DNA from: Candidatus Moduliflexus flocculans
GTDB taxonomy: Bacteria; Moduliflexota; Moduliflexia; Moduliflexales; Moduliflexaceae
Direction: 5' to 3'
DNA: 38,075 bases
Assembly: GCA_000739515.1 (NCBI GenBank)
Contig: DF820462.1
Span: 82,849 to 120,923 of the forward strand
Shown here piece after piece: positions 1 through 6,842 of this stretch. Positions within the stretch are counted from its first letter, which is position 1. Every line of letters begins with the position of its first letter. A program made the position numbers and the translations under genes. The notes beneath the pieces were generated by a model, which was not told the DNA's origin, made no database searches, and was given only the letters and a program-made list of their open reading frames with translations.

Positions 1-184
1 CCCCTCCCCGGAGGGGAGTGTGCGGTCATTCGTCTCGAATCGGCTGCGTAACATGAGTTACTAACTGACCTTACGCAGCGTCGCCGACAATTCCCCTCCT
101 GGGAGGGGCAAGGGGTGGGTTGTTGAATCGGGCTGCATCTGTTCGGTCGAGAACCCACCCCCAACCCCTCCCAGGAGGGGAGTT
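1..184. repeat. GC-rich inverted repeats with G-quadruplex motifs
   Basis: Three copies of a CCCCTCC/GGAGGGG palindrome lie at 1-18, 91-108 and about 165-182. The second and third form a large inverted repeat: positions 90-119 pair with about 153-184 around a loop of some 33 nt. Positions 101-119 contain four G-runs of at least three bases with 1-3 nt spacers, a textbook G-quadruplex pattern. Positions 154-172 hold the same pattern on the minus strand. Positions 63-117 recur at the far right end of the window. The repeat sits just upstream of ugpE, where ugpA would normally be found, so the rest of the importer operon is probably to the left. Confidence 0.75.
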
Positions 185-237
185 TCAGGTCATCAACCTC
201 GAGAAACCGCTGTGGAGCATCTTTTTTAGGAGAATAT

Positions 238-1083
238 ATGGTAGAAAAACGTTCATGGCTGACAGTGTTGACGCACGTGATCTTGATCCTCGGCGTGATC
301 ATGATGTTTTTTCCGATCTACTTAGTCTTTGTCGCTTCTACGCACACCTTAGCCGACATTTTGGACGCGCCGATGCCGCTCTTGCCTGGCAGTCATCTCT
401 GGGAAAACTATAGCCGGGCATTTACGGAAGGCTCGAAATCGCTGGGCGCGTCGGTCAGCGTGATGCTGATCAACAGCTTGATTATGGCGACCGGCATCGC
501 TGTCGGGAAAATCGTGATTTCCTTGTTAGCGGCGTATGCGTTTGTCTTCTTTCGGTTTCGGTTCCGCTCGTTGTTTTTCTGGACGGTGTTTATTACCCTG
601 ATGCTTCCGGTGGAAGTGCGCATTTTGCCGACGTATAAAGTGATCGCGGATTTACACTTGCTCAATTCCTATACCGGGCTGATTCTGCCGTTGATCGCCT
701 CGGCCACCGCCACATTTTTTTTCCGGCAATACTTTCTTTCGATTCCTTCAGAAATCGTGGAAGCCGCCCGCGTGGACGGCGCTGGTCCGATGCGCTTTTT
801 GTTCGATATTCTCATCCCGATGTCGCGCACCTCGATTGCGGCGATGTTTGTGATTTTGTTTATTTATGGCTGGAATCAGTATCTCTGGCCGCTCCTCATC
901 ACGACCGAAGAACGGTATTACACCTTATTGATTGGCATCAACCGCATGCTGGCGGTGGGGGATCAACAGGCCGAATGGCAGTTGATCATGGCGACAACCT
1001 TGCTGGCAATGGCGCCGCCCGTCTTTGTGGTGATTGGAATGCAGAGCTTATTTATTCGCGGCATGACTGAATCGGAAAAATAG
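238..1083 (+). CDS. ugpE: sn-glycerol-3-phosphate ABC transporter permease UgpE
   Basis: Inner-membrane permease of the binding-protein-dependent importer for glycerol-3-phosphate and its diesters. At 281 residues it has the length known for E. coli UgpE, and it matches it closely along the chain: the N-terminal helix with LILG, the LMLPVEVRI segment near residues 121-129, FIYGWNQYLWPLL at 208-220 and the terminal SEK. The EAA loop that docks on the ATPase is at about 175-195 (EAARVDGAGPMRF). Six membrane segments are expected. The ATG has a good AGGAGA site at 228-233. It is followed 12 nt later by ugpC, so the two are one operon. Partners UgpA and UgpB are not in the window. The sugar/glycerol phosphate specificity is inferred from the UgpE resemblance; another CUT1 sugar substrate is possible. 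Confidence 0.88.
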   Translation: MVEKRSWLTVLTHVILILGVIMMFFPIYLVFVASTHTLADILDAPMPLLPGSHLWENYSRAFTEGSKSLGASVSVMLINSLIMATGIAVGKIVISLLAAYAFVFFRFRFRSLFFWTVFITLMLPVEVRILPTYKVIADLHLLNSYTGLILPLIASATATFFFRQYFLSIPSEIVEAARVDGAGPMRFLFDILIPMSRTSIAAMFVILFIYGWNQYLWPLLITTEERYYTLLIGINRMLAVGDQQAEWQLIMATTLLAMAPPVFVVIGMQSLFIRGMTESEK

Positions 1084-1095
1084 GAGGAAGGGAGC

Positions 1096-2181
1096 ATGGC
1101 ACAGGTGAGTCTCCGCAATGTGCATAAAACGTTTGGAAAAGTTGAGGTCATTCACAGCGTCAACTGCGAAATTGGCGACGGGCAATTTGTCGTGTTATTA
1201 GGGCCGTCCGGGTGCGGCAAATCCACCATCCTGCGCATGATTGCCGGGCTGGAAACGGTGTCCTCCGGCGACATCACGATTGACCGACGCGTCGTCAATC
1301 AGTTAGAGCCGATGGAACGCGACATCGCGATGGTGTTCCAGAATTACGCGCTGTACCCGCACATGTCGGTCTATGAAAATATGGCCTATGGCTTAAAAAT
1401 CCGCAATATTTCAAAAAACGAGATTGACCGGCGCGTCAAAGAAGCCGCGAGCATGTTGGGCTTGATTGATCTGCTGGATCGCAAGCCGCGCCAGCTTTCC
1501 GGCGGGCAGCGCCAGCGCACCGCGATGGGACGCTGCATCGTGCGCGAGCCAAAAGCCTTTTTGTTCGATGAACCGTTGAGCAATTTGGACGCCAAACTGC
1601 GCGTGCAGATGCGTCTTGAACTCCGCAATCTGCATGAAAAATTAGGGATTACCAGCATCTATGTGACGCATGATCAAGTGGAAGCCATGACGCTTGGCGA
1701 CATGCTGATTATTCTCAACGAAGGACATGTGGAACAAATCGGTTCGCCGATTGAGGTCTATGAAAAGCCAATGACCGTGTTTGTCGCCGGATTTATCGGC
1801 TCGCCCGCCATGAATTTTTTTACGTCTAAAGTGAGCGCGGATGGGCTGACCGTTCAACTCTCCGGCAATGGCACGCTCGCGCTGCCCGGAAACGGAGCGC
1901 CGTCATATCGAGGGCAGGAGGTCGTCGTCGGAATTCGCCCGGAACATTTTGGCCTGAAAGACGACGGCAAAAATGAATTGCCGCTGCGCGTCAGCCATAT
2001 CGAGACGCTTGGCGCCGATACCTTAGTTTACGGATATTTAGGCCAGGACGATCAGAACCTTGTCACCGCGCGCCTGCCGGATATTCAACATTTCGAGCGC
2101 GACGCCCAATTGCCACTGACCGTGTCCCCCGCCAAGCTCCATCTGTTTGATCAACAGACCGGAAAGCGAATCGGAACATAG
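1096..2181 (+). CDS. ugpC: sn-glycerol-3-phosphate ABC transporter ATP-binding protein UgpC
   Basis: ATPase subunit that powers the UgpAE importer, on the cytoplasmic face of the membrane. Visible parts are Walker A GPSGCGKST at 36-44, the Q-loop at Gln82, the signature LSGGQ at 134-138, Walker B FLFDEP at 155-160 and the H-loop His192. A C-terminal TOBE/MOI-type regulatory region runs from about 235 to 361. The length of 361 residues fits MalK/UgpC proteins (356 in E. coli). The sequence FIGSPAMNF and IRPEHFGL are typical of the family. The start has a strong AGGAGGAAGGGAG site overlapping the ugpE stop region. MalK-like ATPases often serve several CUT1 permeases, so it may be shared with other importers. 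Confidence 0.9.
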   Translation: MAQVSLRNVHKTFGKVEVIHSVNCEIGDGQFVVLLGPSGCGKSTILRMIAGLETVSSGDITIDRRVVNQLEPMERDIAMVFQNYALYPHMSVYENMAYGLKIRNISKNEIDRRVKEAASMLGLIDLLDRKPRQLSGGQRQRTAMGRCIVREPKAFLFDEPLSNLDAKLRVQMRLELRNLHEKLGITSIYVTHDQVEAMTLGDMLIILNEGHVEQIGSPIEVYEKPMTVFVAGFIGSPAMNFFTSKVSADGLTVQLSGNGTLALPGNGAPSYRGQEVVVGIRPEHFGLKDDGKNELPLRVSHIETLGADTLVYGYLGQDDQNLVTARLPDIQHFERDAQLPLTVSPAKLHLFDQQTGKRIGT

Positions 2182-2216
2182 TCTTTTTGTAAAATTAGCT
2201 TGACGAATTCGTATCT

Positions 2217-2241
2217 GCCGTTTGTCTTGTCGGCAAACGGC
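2217..2241 (+). terminator. hairpin after ugpC, possible terminator
   Basis: GCCGTTTG (2217-2224) pairs perfectly with CAAACGGC (2234-2241) around a 9-nt loop, 36 nt after the ugpC stop. No T-run follows, so termination strength is uncertain. The remainder of the 2182-2356 gap shows no gene. Confidence 0.4.
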
Positions 2242-2356
2242 GAACAGGCGGTTGCCGATGCAGGCTCTTCCGTCAGCCAGATTTTGAAAAACAGCGGCAG
2301 AACATGCCTCAATGCAATGGGCTGCCAGATAAACGCATCAAAGGAAAGATCGCAAT

Positions 2357-2809
2357 ATGGCAGGTGAAAGCGTCAAAGTGATGAAAAATATCACGCGCGT
2401 GAAAGACCGGAAAAAACGCGTGGATGGATTTTATGTCCGCATTCAGTGGAAAAAAGAGCAGTACTCGAAACTCTTTTCAATTGCCGAATATGGCGATGAA
2501 GAAACGGCGTTGAGCCGCGCGCAGGAATGGCGGGATGACATCGAAGAATCTATCGGCAAACCGCGCACTGAGCGGCAAGTGTTAGGCATAACACCCCCAA
2601 CGAATACTGGTCTCAAAGGAATTCGGCGCACAAAAGTGCGACATTATAAGAATGGAAAGCAAGTGGGAATATATCATGATTGGTTGATTATCACCATGCT
2701 TGATAAAAACGGCCACCAGCGCCGCACGGGAGTATCCATAGACAAACACGGCGAAGAAAAAGCGCTGGAGATCGCACGACAAATTTATCACCAGCGCAGT
2801 TTCCGCTGA
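2357..2809 (+). CDS. small protein with two AP2-like DNA-binding repeats
   Basis: A 150-residue basic protein. Residues about 10-66 and 84-147 look like two diverged copies of the same fold. Each copy begins with a basic strand (NITRVKDRKK / LKGIRRTKVR), continues with an aromatic strand (GFYVRIQW / DWLIITML), then a Lys/Arg-containing turn, and ends in an Ala-rich helix (EETALSRAQEWRDDI / EEKALEIARQIYHQR). This pattern is that of bacterial AP2/ERF-like domains, three strands plus one helix, which bind DNA. They are often found alone or joined to homing endonucleases. No nuclease domain is visible here, so it could be a small regulator or a mobile-element leftover. The ATG at 2357 has AAGGAAA at 2341-2347; an in-frame ATG at 2381 is an alternative. 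The family call is pattern-based and unconfirmed. Confidence 0.6.
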   Translation: MAGESVKVMKNITRVKDRKKRVDGFYVRIQWKKEQYSKLFSIAEYGDEETALSRAQEWRDDIEESIGKPRTERQVLGITPPTNTGLKGIRRTKVRHYKNGKQVGIYHDWLIITMLDKNGHQRRTGVSIDKHGEEKALEIARQIYHQRSFR

Positions 2810-2933
2810 CACGTTATCCTTGTTGAATAGCAAGCGGCGCAACGGAAGAATTTTTCACACAACATTTTTTTTGACAGAAATTACGATGTCTGCAACAAGG
2901 TTGTATCAACGATTGACTTGTTGAAATCATTTA

Positions 2934-3035
2934 ATACCAATTGCGGTAAATTCGATCATATTGGCAAATCTCCGTAGAGACGCCCCGGCTGGGCGTCTCT
3001 ATCGAATAGATGATTTTTTCAAACACAATTGGTAT
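2934..3035. repeat. nested palindromic element (outer ATACCAATTG arms)
   Basis: Outer arms ATACCAATTG (2934-2943) and CAATTGGTAT (3026-3035) enclose a perfect 11-bp hairpin, TAGAGACGCCC (2975-2985) with GGGCGTCTCTA (2991-3001), loop CGGCT. This lies between the AP2-like gene and a lipoprotein gene and could also act as a terminator in RNA. The outer-arm sequence recurs as a compact hairpin at 18206-18223 and as a half copy at 6186-6195. Confidence 0.75.
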
Positions 3036-3085
3036 AACATATTGTTTTCTATTATCGCCGCTGAAGCTAAACGGAGAAGAAGAAT

Positions 3086-3547
3086 ATGAATACTTTCAGG
3101 AAAGCCGTGTTGTTGAGTTGGTTAATCCTCATGGTCATCGCATGTGATAACTCGAACAGTTATAGTGAGGAAAAGACATCTATTGAGCAGCTCGACGAAA
3201 ACACTTTTTTGTTTGTTGTCGAACAAAAAATTGAAAAGAGCATAATAGATGGTAATTCAATTGATGATTCGCTGTATGTCGAAGTTGAAAATGGAGAGAC
3301 GTACACGATTTCTTTCTCTGACGCACATAAGCATGTTTCAATCACTCCAGGCGAATTATCTGGCAGTCTTGAATCGGAAGAGAACGATATTTTACAATAT
3401 CGTATCGATGAGGGATATTTTGCTGGTGGTCGTTTTGAGGTGCGGATAGAAAACAATCTTTTGTATGGGGTACTGACAGAATATGGTTCAGGTGTTTGGA
3501 TTGTTGCAAGTGAAAAAGGTCATCTGAGCCAAGTCCCCAAAAAATAA
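3086..3547 (+). CDS. small lipoprotein of unknown function
   Basis: A 153-residue protein with a lipoprotein signal peptide: Arg/Lys at 5-6, a hydrophobic stretch 7-18 and a lipobox VIAC with Cys20. The mature part is acidic and rich in Glu, Asp and Ser and looks beta-rich; the segments FLFVVEQKI, YTISFSD and RFEVRIEN alternate polar and hydrophobic residues. I recognise no domain. The gene is clearly AT-richer than ugpC or the radical SAM gene, which suggests a different origin. A GGAGAAGAAG site precedes the ATG. It stands alone between two palindromic elements. Confidence 0.75.
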   Translation: MNTFRKAVLLSWLILMVIACDNSNSYSEEKTSIEQLDENTFLFVVEQKIEKSIIDGNSIDDSLYVEVENGETYTISFSDAHKHVSITPGELSGSLESEENDILQYRIDEGYFAGGRFEVRIENNLLYGVLTEYGSGVWIVASEKGHLSQVPKK

Positions 3548-3578
3548 CAGTAAAAGCATCACTTATATGTAGCACACT

Positions 3579-3668
3579 GTTTCATTAATTTTTAATAGGC
3601 TTCAGGAGTGTCAAATCTTGATTTGACACGCGAAATCAAGATTTCGCACTCCTAAAAATTACTGAAAC
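3579..3668. repeat. nested palindromic element, AGGAGTG core
   Basis: Outer arms at 3579-3594 and 3653-3668 pair in 15 of 16 positions (GTTTCATTAATTTTTA type). The core runs from AGGAGTG (3604-3610) to CACTCCT (3647-3653). Inside it lie two small hairpins, TCAAATC/GATTTGA at 3611-3626 and CGAAATC/GATTTCG at 3631-3646, whose middle parts are also complementary to each other. The unit can therefore fold as one long stem or as a cruciform. Related units are at 18230-18319 and 19252-19337; core-only copies lie at 10441-10499 and 23479-23538. Confidence 0.8.
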
Positions 3669-3684
3669 GATGTAGTAGCGCTAT

Positions 3685-3765
3685 GTAACGTTTAAAAAAT
3701 AACTTCCACTTCAAACTTCGAAAGTCTTGGTGAGGAAGAATTTGAGGTTATTTTTTGAACTTTAC
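3685..3765. repeat. palindromic element with AAAAAATAAC arms
   Basis: Left arm 3685-3706 and right arm 3744-3765 pair in 19 of 22 positions, with A6TAAC and GTTAT6 at the heart. The same outer-arm family occurs at 6213-6307 and 18065-18151 around a different core. A TATACT hexamer just past the right arm (3766-3771), with TTGAGG at 3742-3747 18 nt upstream, could serve as a weak promoter for the ABC-F leader. Confidence 0.65.
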
Positions 3766-3802
3766 TATACTAAGAACGAATAGATATTTTAAGGAGCCAC
3801 GA

Positions 3803-3814
3803 GTGAGAAACTAA
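3803..3814 (+). other. possible three-codon leader ORF (GTG AGA AAC TAA)
   Basis: AAGGAG (3791-3796) precedes GTG AGA AAC TAA with a 6-nt spacer, predicting the peptide Met-Arg-Asn. It lies about 310 nt before the ABC-F start, inside the presumed leader RNA. Very short leader ORFs are used to sense ribosome stalling upstream of several antibiotic-responsive genes. By chance such a short ORF is common, so this is only a suggestion. Confidence 0.2.
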
Positions 3815-3954
3815 CACACAAATCATCAGAGACACCATCGAGGGCAGGAGAACGGCCAAGGCCGCTTCGTCCGCAAACATGATGTCGAAACAGTTCTGCA
3901 TGAAACCAGCGTTTTGCGCGAAACTGTTTTGCTGATGCGTTTGTGCGTATTTTT

Positions 3955-4020
3955 CCCTGTGGCTCGATGTCTATTTTCCACCCAAAGCCACGGGAGATGT
4001 CCCGTGGCTTTTTTTATTTT
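3955..4020 (+). promoter_or_regulatory. terminator/antiterminator attenuator before ABC-F gene
   Basis: A strong intrinsic terminator is formed by 3984-3994 pairing perfectly with 4001-4011 (11 bp, loop AGATGT), followed by a T-rich tract to 4020. Segment 3955-3964 (CCCTGTGGCT) can instead pair with 3986-3994 (AGCCACGGG), leaving one bulged T. This would free 4001-4009 and prevent the terminator. Three mutually exclusive segments in this order are the layout of a classical attenuator. The terminator sits 98 nt before the start of the ABC-F gene and after no other gene, so ending an upstream transcript is not an obvious role for it. Confidence 0.65.
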
Positions 4021-4070
4021 CGGCGTTTCGTTATTGTGCGCAAACGCTTATTTTTGTTTCCGATGCAATT

Positions 4071-4097
4071 CCTGTCAACGGCGAAGATATTGACAGG
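4071..4097 (+). promoter_or_regulatory. hairpin next to the ABC-F ribosome binding site
   Basis: CCTGTCAA (4071-4078) pairs perfectly with TTGACAGG (4090-4097), loop 11 nt. Its 3' strand runs into the purine-rich ribosome binding site at 4095-4107, so folding could restrict ribosome access. Together with the attenuator it suggests a second layer of control. Confidence 0.45.
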
Positions 4098-4113
4098 AAG
4101 GGAGGGCATTATC

Positions 4114-5625
4114 ATGAGTGATCGTCAACTACAATTTCATCATGTCACTTTTCGCTATGACACATCGCCGCAGGCGGTGTTTGAGGATATTTCTTTGCAT
4201 CTCAATGCAGGTTGGACTGGCATTGTCGGATCAAATGGCGCGGGGAAAACCACGCTCTTAAAATTAGCGGCGTCATCGCTCGAGCCGGATGACGGCATGA
4301 TTCAGACGCCGCGACGAGCAGTCTATTGCCCGCAGCGCACCGATTTTCCGCCTGACCGTTTCGACGCCTTTCTCGCCGCTGACACCAAGACAGCGGCATT
4401 GCTGAAACAGATGCTGCGCGTGCGCGATGAGTGGAACGCGCGTTGGGAGACGCTGTCGCACGGCGAACGAAAACGGGCACAGATCGCGGTCGCGCTCTGG
4501 CAGGAGCCGGATTTGCTCGCCATTGATGAACCGACTAATCATATTGACACTGAAGCACGGAGCATCGTCTCCGCCGCGCTGCATACATACGAAGGAATCG
4601 GCTTATTAGTCAGCCATGATCGCGAACTACTGGACACGTTATGCCAGCAATGCGTCTTTGTCGAGCCGCCCTCCATAACTATCCGTCCCGGCGGAATTTC
4701 CAAAGGCATGACGCAAAGCCGGCAGGAACAAGAAAGCCTCAAGAAAGAGGCACGTATCAAAAAACAGGCATATAAGCAATTGCAACGCGAGGCGATTCGG
4801 CGGCGTCAGGAGGCGCAGCAAGCCGATAAAAAACGCTCGAAGCGCCATATTGATCGGCACGATCACGACGCCAAAGGAAAAATTGACGCCGCTCGCGTCA
4901 GCGGCAAAGACGCGGTAGCCGGAAAGCTGCTGCGGCAGTTGGATGGCCGATTGCGCCACGCGCAACAGCAGGCCGACAGTATTCATGTGAAAAAAGAATA
5001 TCCCACCGGAATCTGGCTGCCAGGTTCATGTTCACCGCGCGACGCGCTGGCGGAATTTCCGGCAAGCTGCCTGAAATTGGGAGAAGAAAAGGAGTTGGTT
5101 TTGCCCCGGTTATTCGTGCAGCCGACCGACCGCATCGGCATTACCGGCGCGAACGGCACGGGCAAAAGCACGTTGATTCGAAAACTGCTCGCGTCGCTGA
5201 CGCTTCCGGAAGAGCGCGTGACTTACATTCCACAAGAAATCAGCGTGGAACAGTCGCGCCAGATTCTGACGGATATTCAACGTCTGCCGCGCCAGGAATT
5301 AGGGCAGATTATGACGATTATCAGCCGATTAGGATCGCGTCCGCAGCGGTTGCTTGACAGCGCTGAACCCAGCCCCGGCGAATTGCGCAAATTGCTGTTA
5401 GCGCTCGGTGTCTTGCGTTCGCCGTATCTGATTATTCTTGACGAACCGACCAATCACATGGATTTGGTTTCTATCCAATGTCTGGAAGAGGCGCTGGCAG
5501 ATTGTCCGTGCTGCCTGATGTTAGTCAGCCACGACACCTATCTGTTAGACAAACTCACGACAATTCGCTGGCATATCAGCCAAAGCGCGCAGTCGGAGCA
5601 GCGCTGCGAACTTCACGTAACATAA
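4114..5625 (+). CDS. ABC-F family ATPase (ribosome-associated, possible antibiotic-resistance type)
   Basis: Soluble protein of 503 residues with two ABC domains and no membrane segment, as in the ABC-F family that acts on the ribosome E site. Domain 1 has Walker A GSNGAGKTT (39-47), signature LSHGE (114-118) and Walker B LLAIDEPTNHID (134-145). Domain 2 has Walker A GANGTGKST (345-353), signature PSPGE (419-423) and Walker B LIILDEPTNHMD (439-450). The linker at about 195-300 is long, basic and helical, as expected for the P-site interaction motif. The ATG at 4114 is chosen because of the AGGAAGGGAGGG site at 4095-4106 and because homology begins there; the frame is open upstream to 3943 but passes through the terminator. 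A regulated leader favours an antibiotic-responsive role over a housekeeping factor, but that is inference. Confidence 0.85.
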   Translation: MSDRQLQFHHVTFRYDTSPQAVFEDISLHLNAGWTGIVGSNGAGKTTLLKLAASSLEPDDGMIQTPRRAVYCPQRTDFPPDRFDAFLAADTKTAALLKQMLRVRDEWNARWETLSHGERKRAQIAVALWQEPDLLAIDEPTNHIDTEARSIVSAALHTYEGIGLLVSHDRELLDTLCQQCVFVEPPSITIRPGGISKGMTQSRQEQESLKKEARIKKQAYKQLQREAIRRRQEAQQADKKRSKRHIDRHDHDAKGKIDAARVSGKDAVAGKLLRQLDGRLRHAQQQADSIHVKKEYPTGIWLPGSCSPRDALAEFPASCLKLGEEKELVLPRLFVQPTDRIGITGANGTGKSTLIRKLLASLTLPEERVTYIPQEISVEQSRQILTDIQRLPRQELGQIMTIISRLGSRPQRLLDSAEPSPGELRKLLLALGVLRSPYLIILDEPTNHMDLVSIQCLEEALADCPCCLMLVSHDTYLLDKLTTIRWHISQSAQSEQRCELHVT

Positions 5626-5640
5626 CTCTTAAATAAACCC

Positions 5641-5661
5641 CACAGGTCTTCAAGACCTGTG
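5641..5661. repeat. CACAGGTCTT hairpin repeat, likely terminator
   Basis: CACAGGTCTT (5641-5650) and AAGACCTGTG (5652-5661) are perfect complements, 16 nt after the ABC-F stop. It belongs to the ACCTCACAGGTCT palindrome family also seen at 6245-6277, 8848-8875 and 18091-18121. It may serve as a transcription stop. Confidence 0.65.
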
Positions 5662-5692
5662 AGGTTTCTGCGTAATTATTCGGAGGAAAATT

Positions 5693-6106
5693 ATGATAAA
5701 CATGCTCTGGAATTCTTGCTATGTAAAGTTCTGCTGGCTCATTTTTGCGTTTTTGATGGCGCTGACACTGTCAGCGTGTTCTTCACGGCAGAACACCCCC
5801 GCCCCCGCACAATCGCTACCAGAATTGCGGCTCGTTTCGGTCAGCGGCGGCATAGATGGCAAGGGGCGGCCTGTGGCGTATGACGGCCTGACGCTCTACG
5901 ACGACAGAGCCGCCTATTATCTCAGCGACCGCCTGCTTGAGGTGAAACCGCTGACCAAAACGCGCGGCACATCCATCCGCACCGGCCAGCCAGTCACGCT
6001 CATTCAAATCGACGGCGAACTCCCCTGCGAACTCGTCGAAACCGCCGCCGGCGTCATCCTCTCTGAAAACGTGTACGACGGCTATCAATACGAGTTTCGG
6101 CGATAA
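5693..6106 (+). CDS. small lipoprotein of unknown function
   Basis: A 137-residue protein with a hydrophobic segment at about 11-26 and a lipobox LSAC with Cys29. A Pro/Ala linker (NTPAPAQSLPE) follows, then a compact mature part of about 95 residues. Two Gly-Lys-Gly and Arg-Gly turns and the ending YEFRR suggest a small beta-rich domain; I recognise no family. It has a GGAGG site at 5682-5686, 6 nt before the ATG. A second in-frame ATG at 5702 could also be the start. It is a separate unit from the ABC-F gene because a hairpin lies between them. Confidence 0.7.
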   Translation: MINMLWNSCYVKFCWLIFAFLMALTLSACSSRQNTPAPAQSLPELRLVSVSGGIDGKGRPVAYDGLTLYDDRAAYYLSDRLLEVKPLTKTRGTSIRTGQPVTLIQIDGELPCELVETAAGVILSENVYDGYQYEFRR

Positions 6107-6122
6107 GTGGTCGGGAAAATTC

Positions 6123-6151
6123 TTGACAACGCCATTATACGCGATTGTTAT
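6123..6151 (+). promoter_or_regulatory. putative sigma70 promoter
   Basis: TTGACA (6123-6128), a 17-nt spacer and TGTTAT (6146-6151, four of six consensus bases) lie directly after the lipoprotein stop. It could drive the short ORF at 6352 and the zinc-ribbon gene at 6474. Confidence 0.4.
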
Positions 6152-6212
6152 ACACATTGCCTCCGAAACAATCATGAATAGATCGCAATTGGTATCGCGA
6201 TTAAAAAGAATT

Positions 6213-6307
6213 TAAGTAAAATACAAAAAATAAATTCGCACAAAAGACCTCACAGGTCTCGGAGACCTGTGAGGTCTGGGCCGAAGTTATTTCTTTAACG
6301 TTACTTA
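6213..6307. repeat. nested palindromic element, ACCTCACAGGTCT core
   Basis: Outer arms 6213-6238 and 6282-6307 pair in 20 of 26 positions. The core is a perfect 15-bp hairpin, AGACCTCACAGGTCT (6245-6259) with its complement at 6263-6277, loop CGG. The outer arms belong to the same family as 3685-3765 and 18065-18151. Confidence 0.8.
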
Positions 6308-6351
6308 GGTGGCGCAAATGCCGATTGCGAAGGTGTCTTACTTTATCCTCC

Positions 6352-6474
6352 GTGTCAGAGGAACTCGACGCGCATTACGACATCAAAGGCCACCGCGTCA
6401 GCGTCCGTACGATTGATTTATCTCAGGATTGGCCGCAGATTAACGCGGCGTTGTTGCAAATGATTAAGGAATAA
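6352..6474 (+). CDS. short ORF or gene remnant, 40 residues
   Basis: GTG at 6352 opens 40 codons ending at TAA 6472-6474. The peptide includes SEELDAHYDIKGH and LSQDWPQINAALLQMIKE, amphipathic and protein-like rather than random. The stop overlaps the ATG of the next gene as TAATG, a usual arrangement for translational coupling. There is no clear ribosome binding site before the GTG, and the frame stays open upstream. This could be the 3' end of a gene whose front was lost to the palindromic element just before it. A different frame (ATG at 6318, MPIAKVSYFILRVRG) could be a piece of the same gene after a frameshift. Family not recognised. Confidence 0.3.
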   Translation: MSEELDAHYDIKGHRVSVRTIDLSQDWPQINAALLQMIKE

Positions 6475-6842
6475 TGAGCAGAAAACCGAGGATGGATGAA
6501 ACAATGGATACATATCGAAAAGCAACGCGAAAAAATAGGATCGCAGATGCTGTTGGCGTTACGGCATTTTTCATCGTTGTGATAACCGGCGCAAGTTTTC
6601 TGCTGCCATCGCGCTGGCCGGAATGGCTTGGCCTGGTCATCGTCGCGCTCACCGTGTTGGCGATGTGGCATACATATAATGTTGCGTATTATCGCTGCGC
6701 CAACTGTGGACATGAATTCGAGATTTCAGCGCTGGCAACATTTTTCAGTCCGCATGGCATCGGTAAACAGAGCAGATGGAAATTGCTGAAATGCCCGAAA
6801 TGTCAGACCAGAACACAGGCACAGATTCTCAAAAAATCATGA
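6474..6842 (+). CDS. small membrane protein with C-terminal zinc ribbon
   Basis: A 122-residue protein. Two hydrophobic segments at about 25-43 and 49-66 form a membrane hairpin. The cytoplasmic tail carries a zinc-ribbon-like set of cysteines, CANCGHEFE near 75-83 and CPKCQTR near 108-114. It resembles small membrane zinc-ribbon proteins of unknown role; no enzymatic motif is present. The first ATG (6474) overlaps the stop of the previous short ORF; ATG at 6492 is an alternative. Its 3' end overlaps the stop of the opposing radical SAM gene by 6 nt, so the two transcripts converge. Confidence 0.65.
   Translation: MSRKPRMDETMDTYRKATRKNRIADAVGVTAFFIVVITGASFLLPSRWPEWLGLVIVALTVLAMWHTYNVAYYRCANCGHEFEISALATFFSPHGIGKQSRWKLLKCPKCQTRTQAQILKKS

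Noticed and set aside
3604..3653. Short spaced repeats resembling a CRISPR unit
   Set aside because: Copies are isolated, palindromic and scattered; there is no regular repeat-spacer array and no cas gene.
3943..4113. 57-codon N-terminal extension of the ABC-F protein
   Set aside because: It runs through the terminator hairpin; the homology and the strong ribosome binding site both place the start at 4114.
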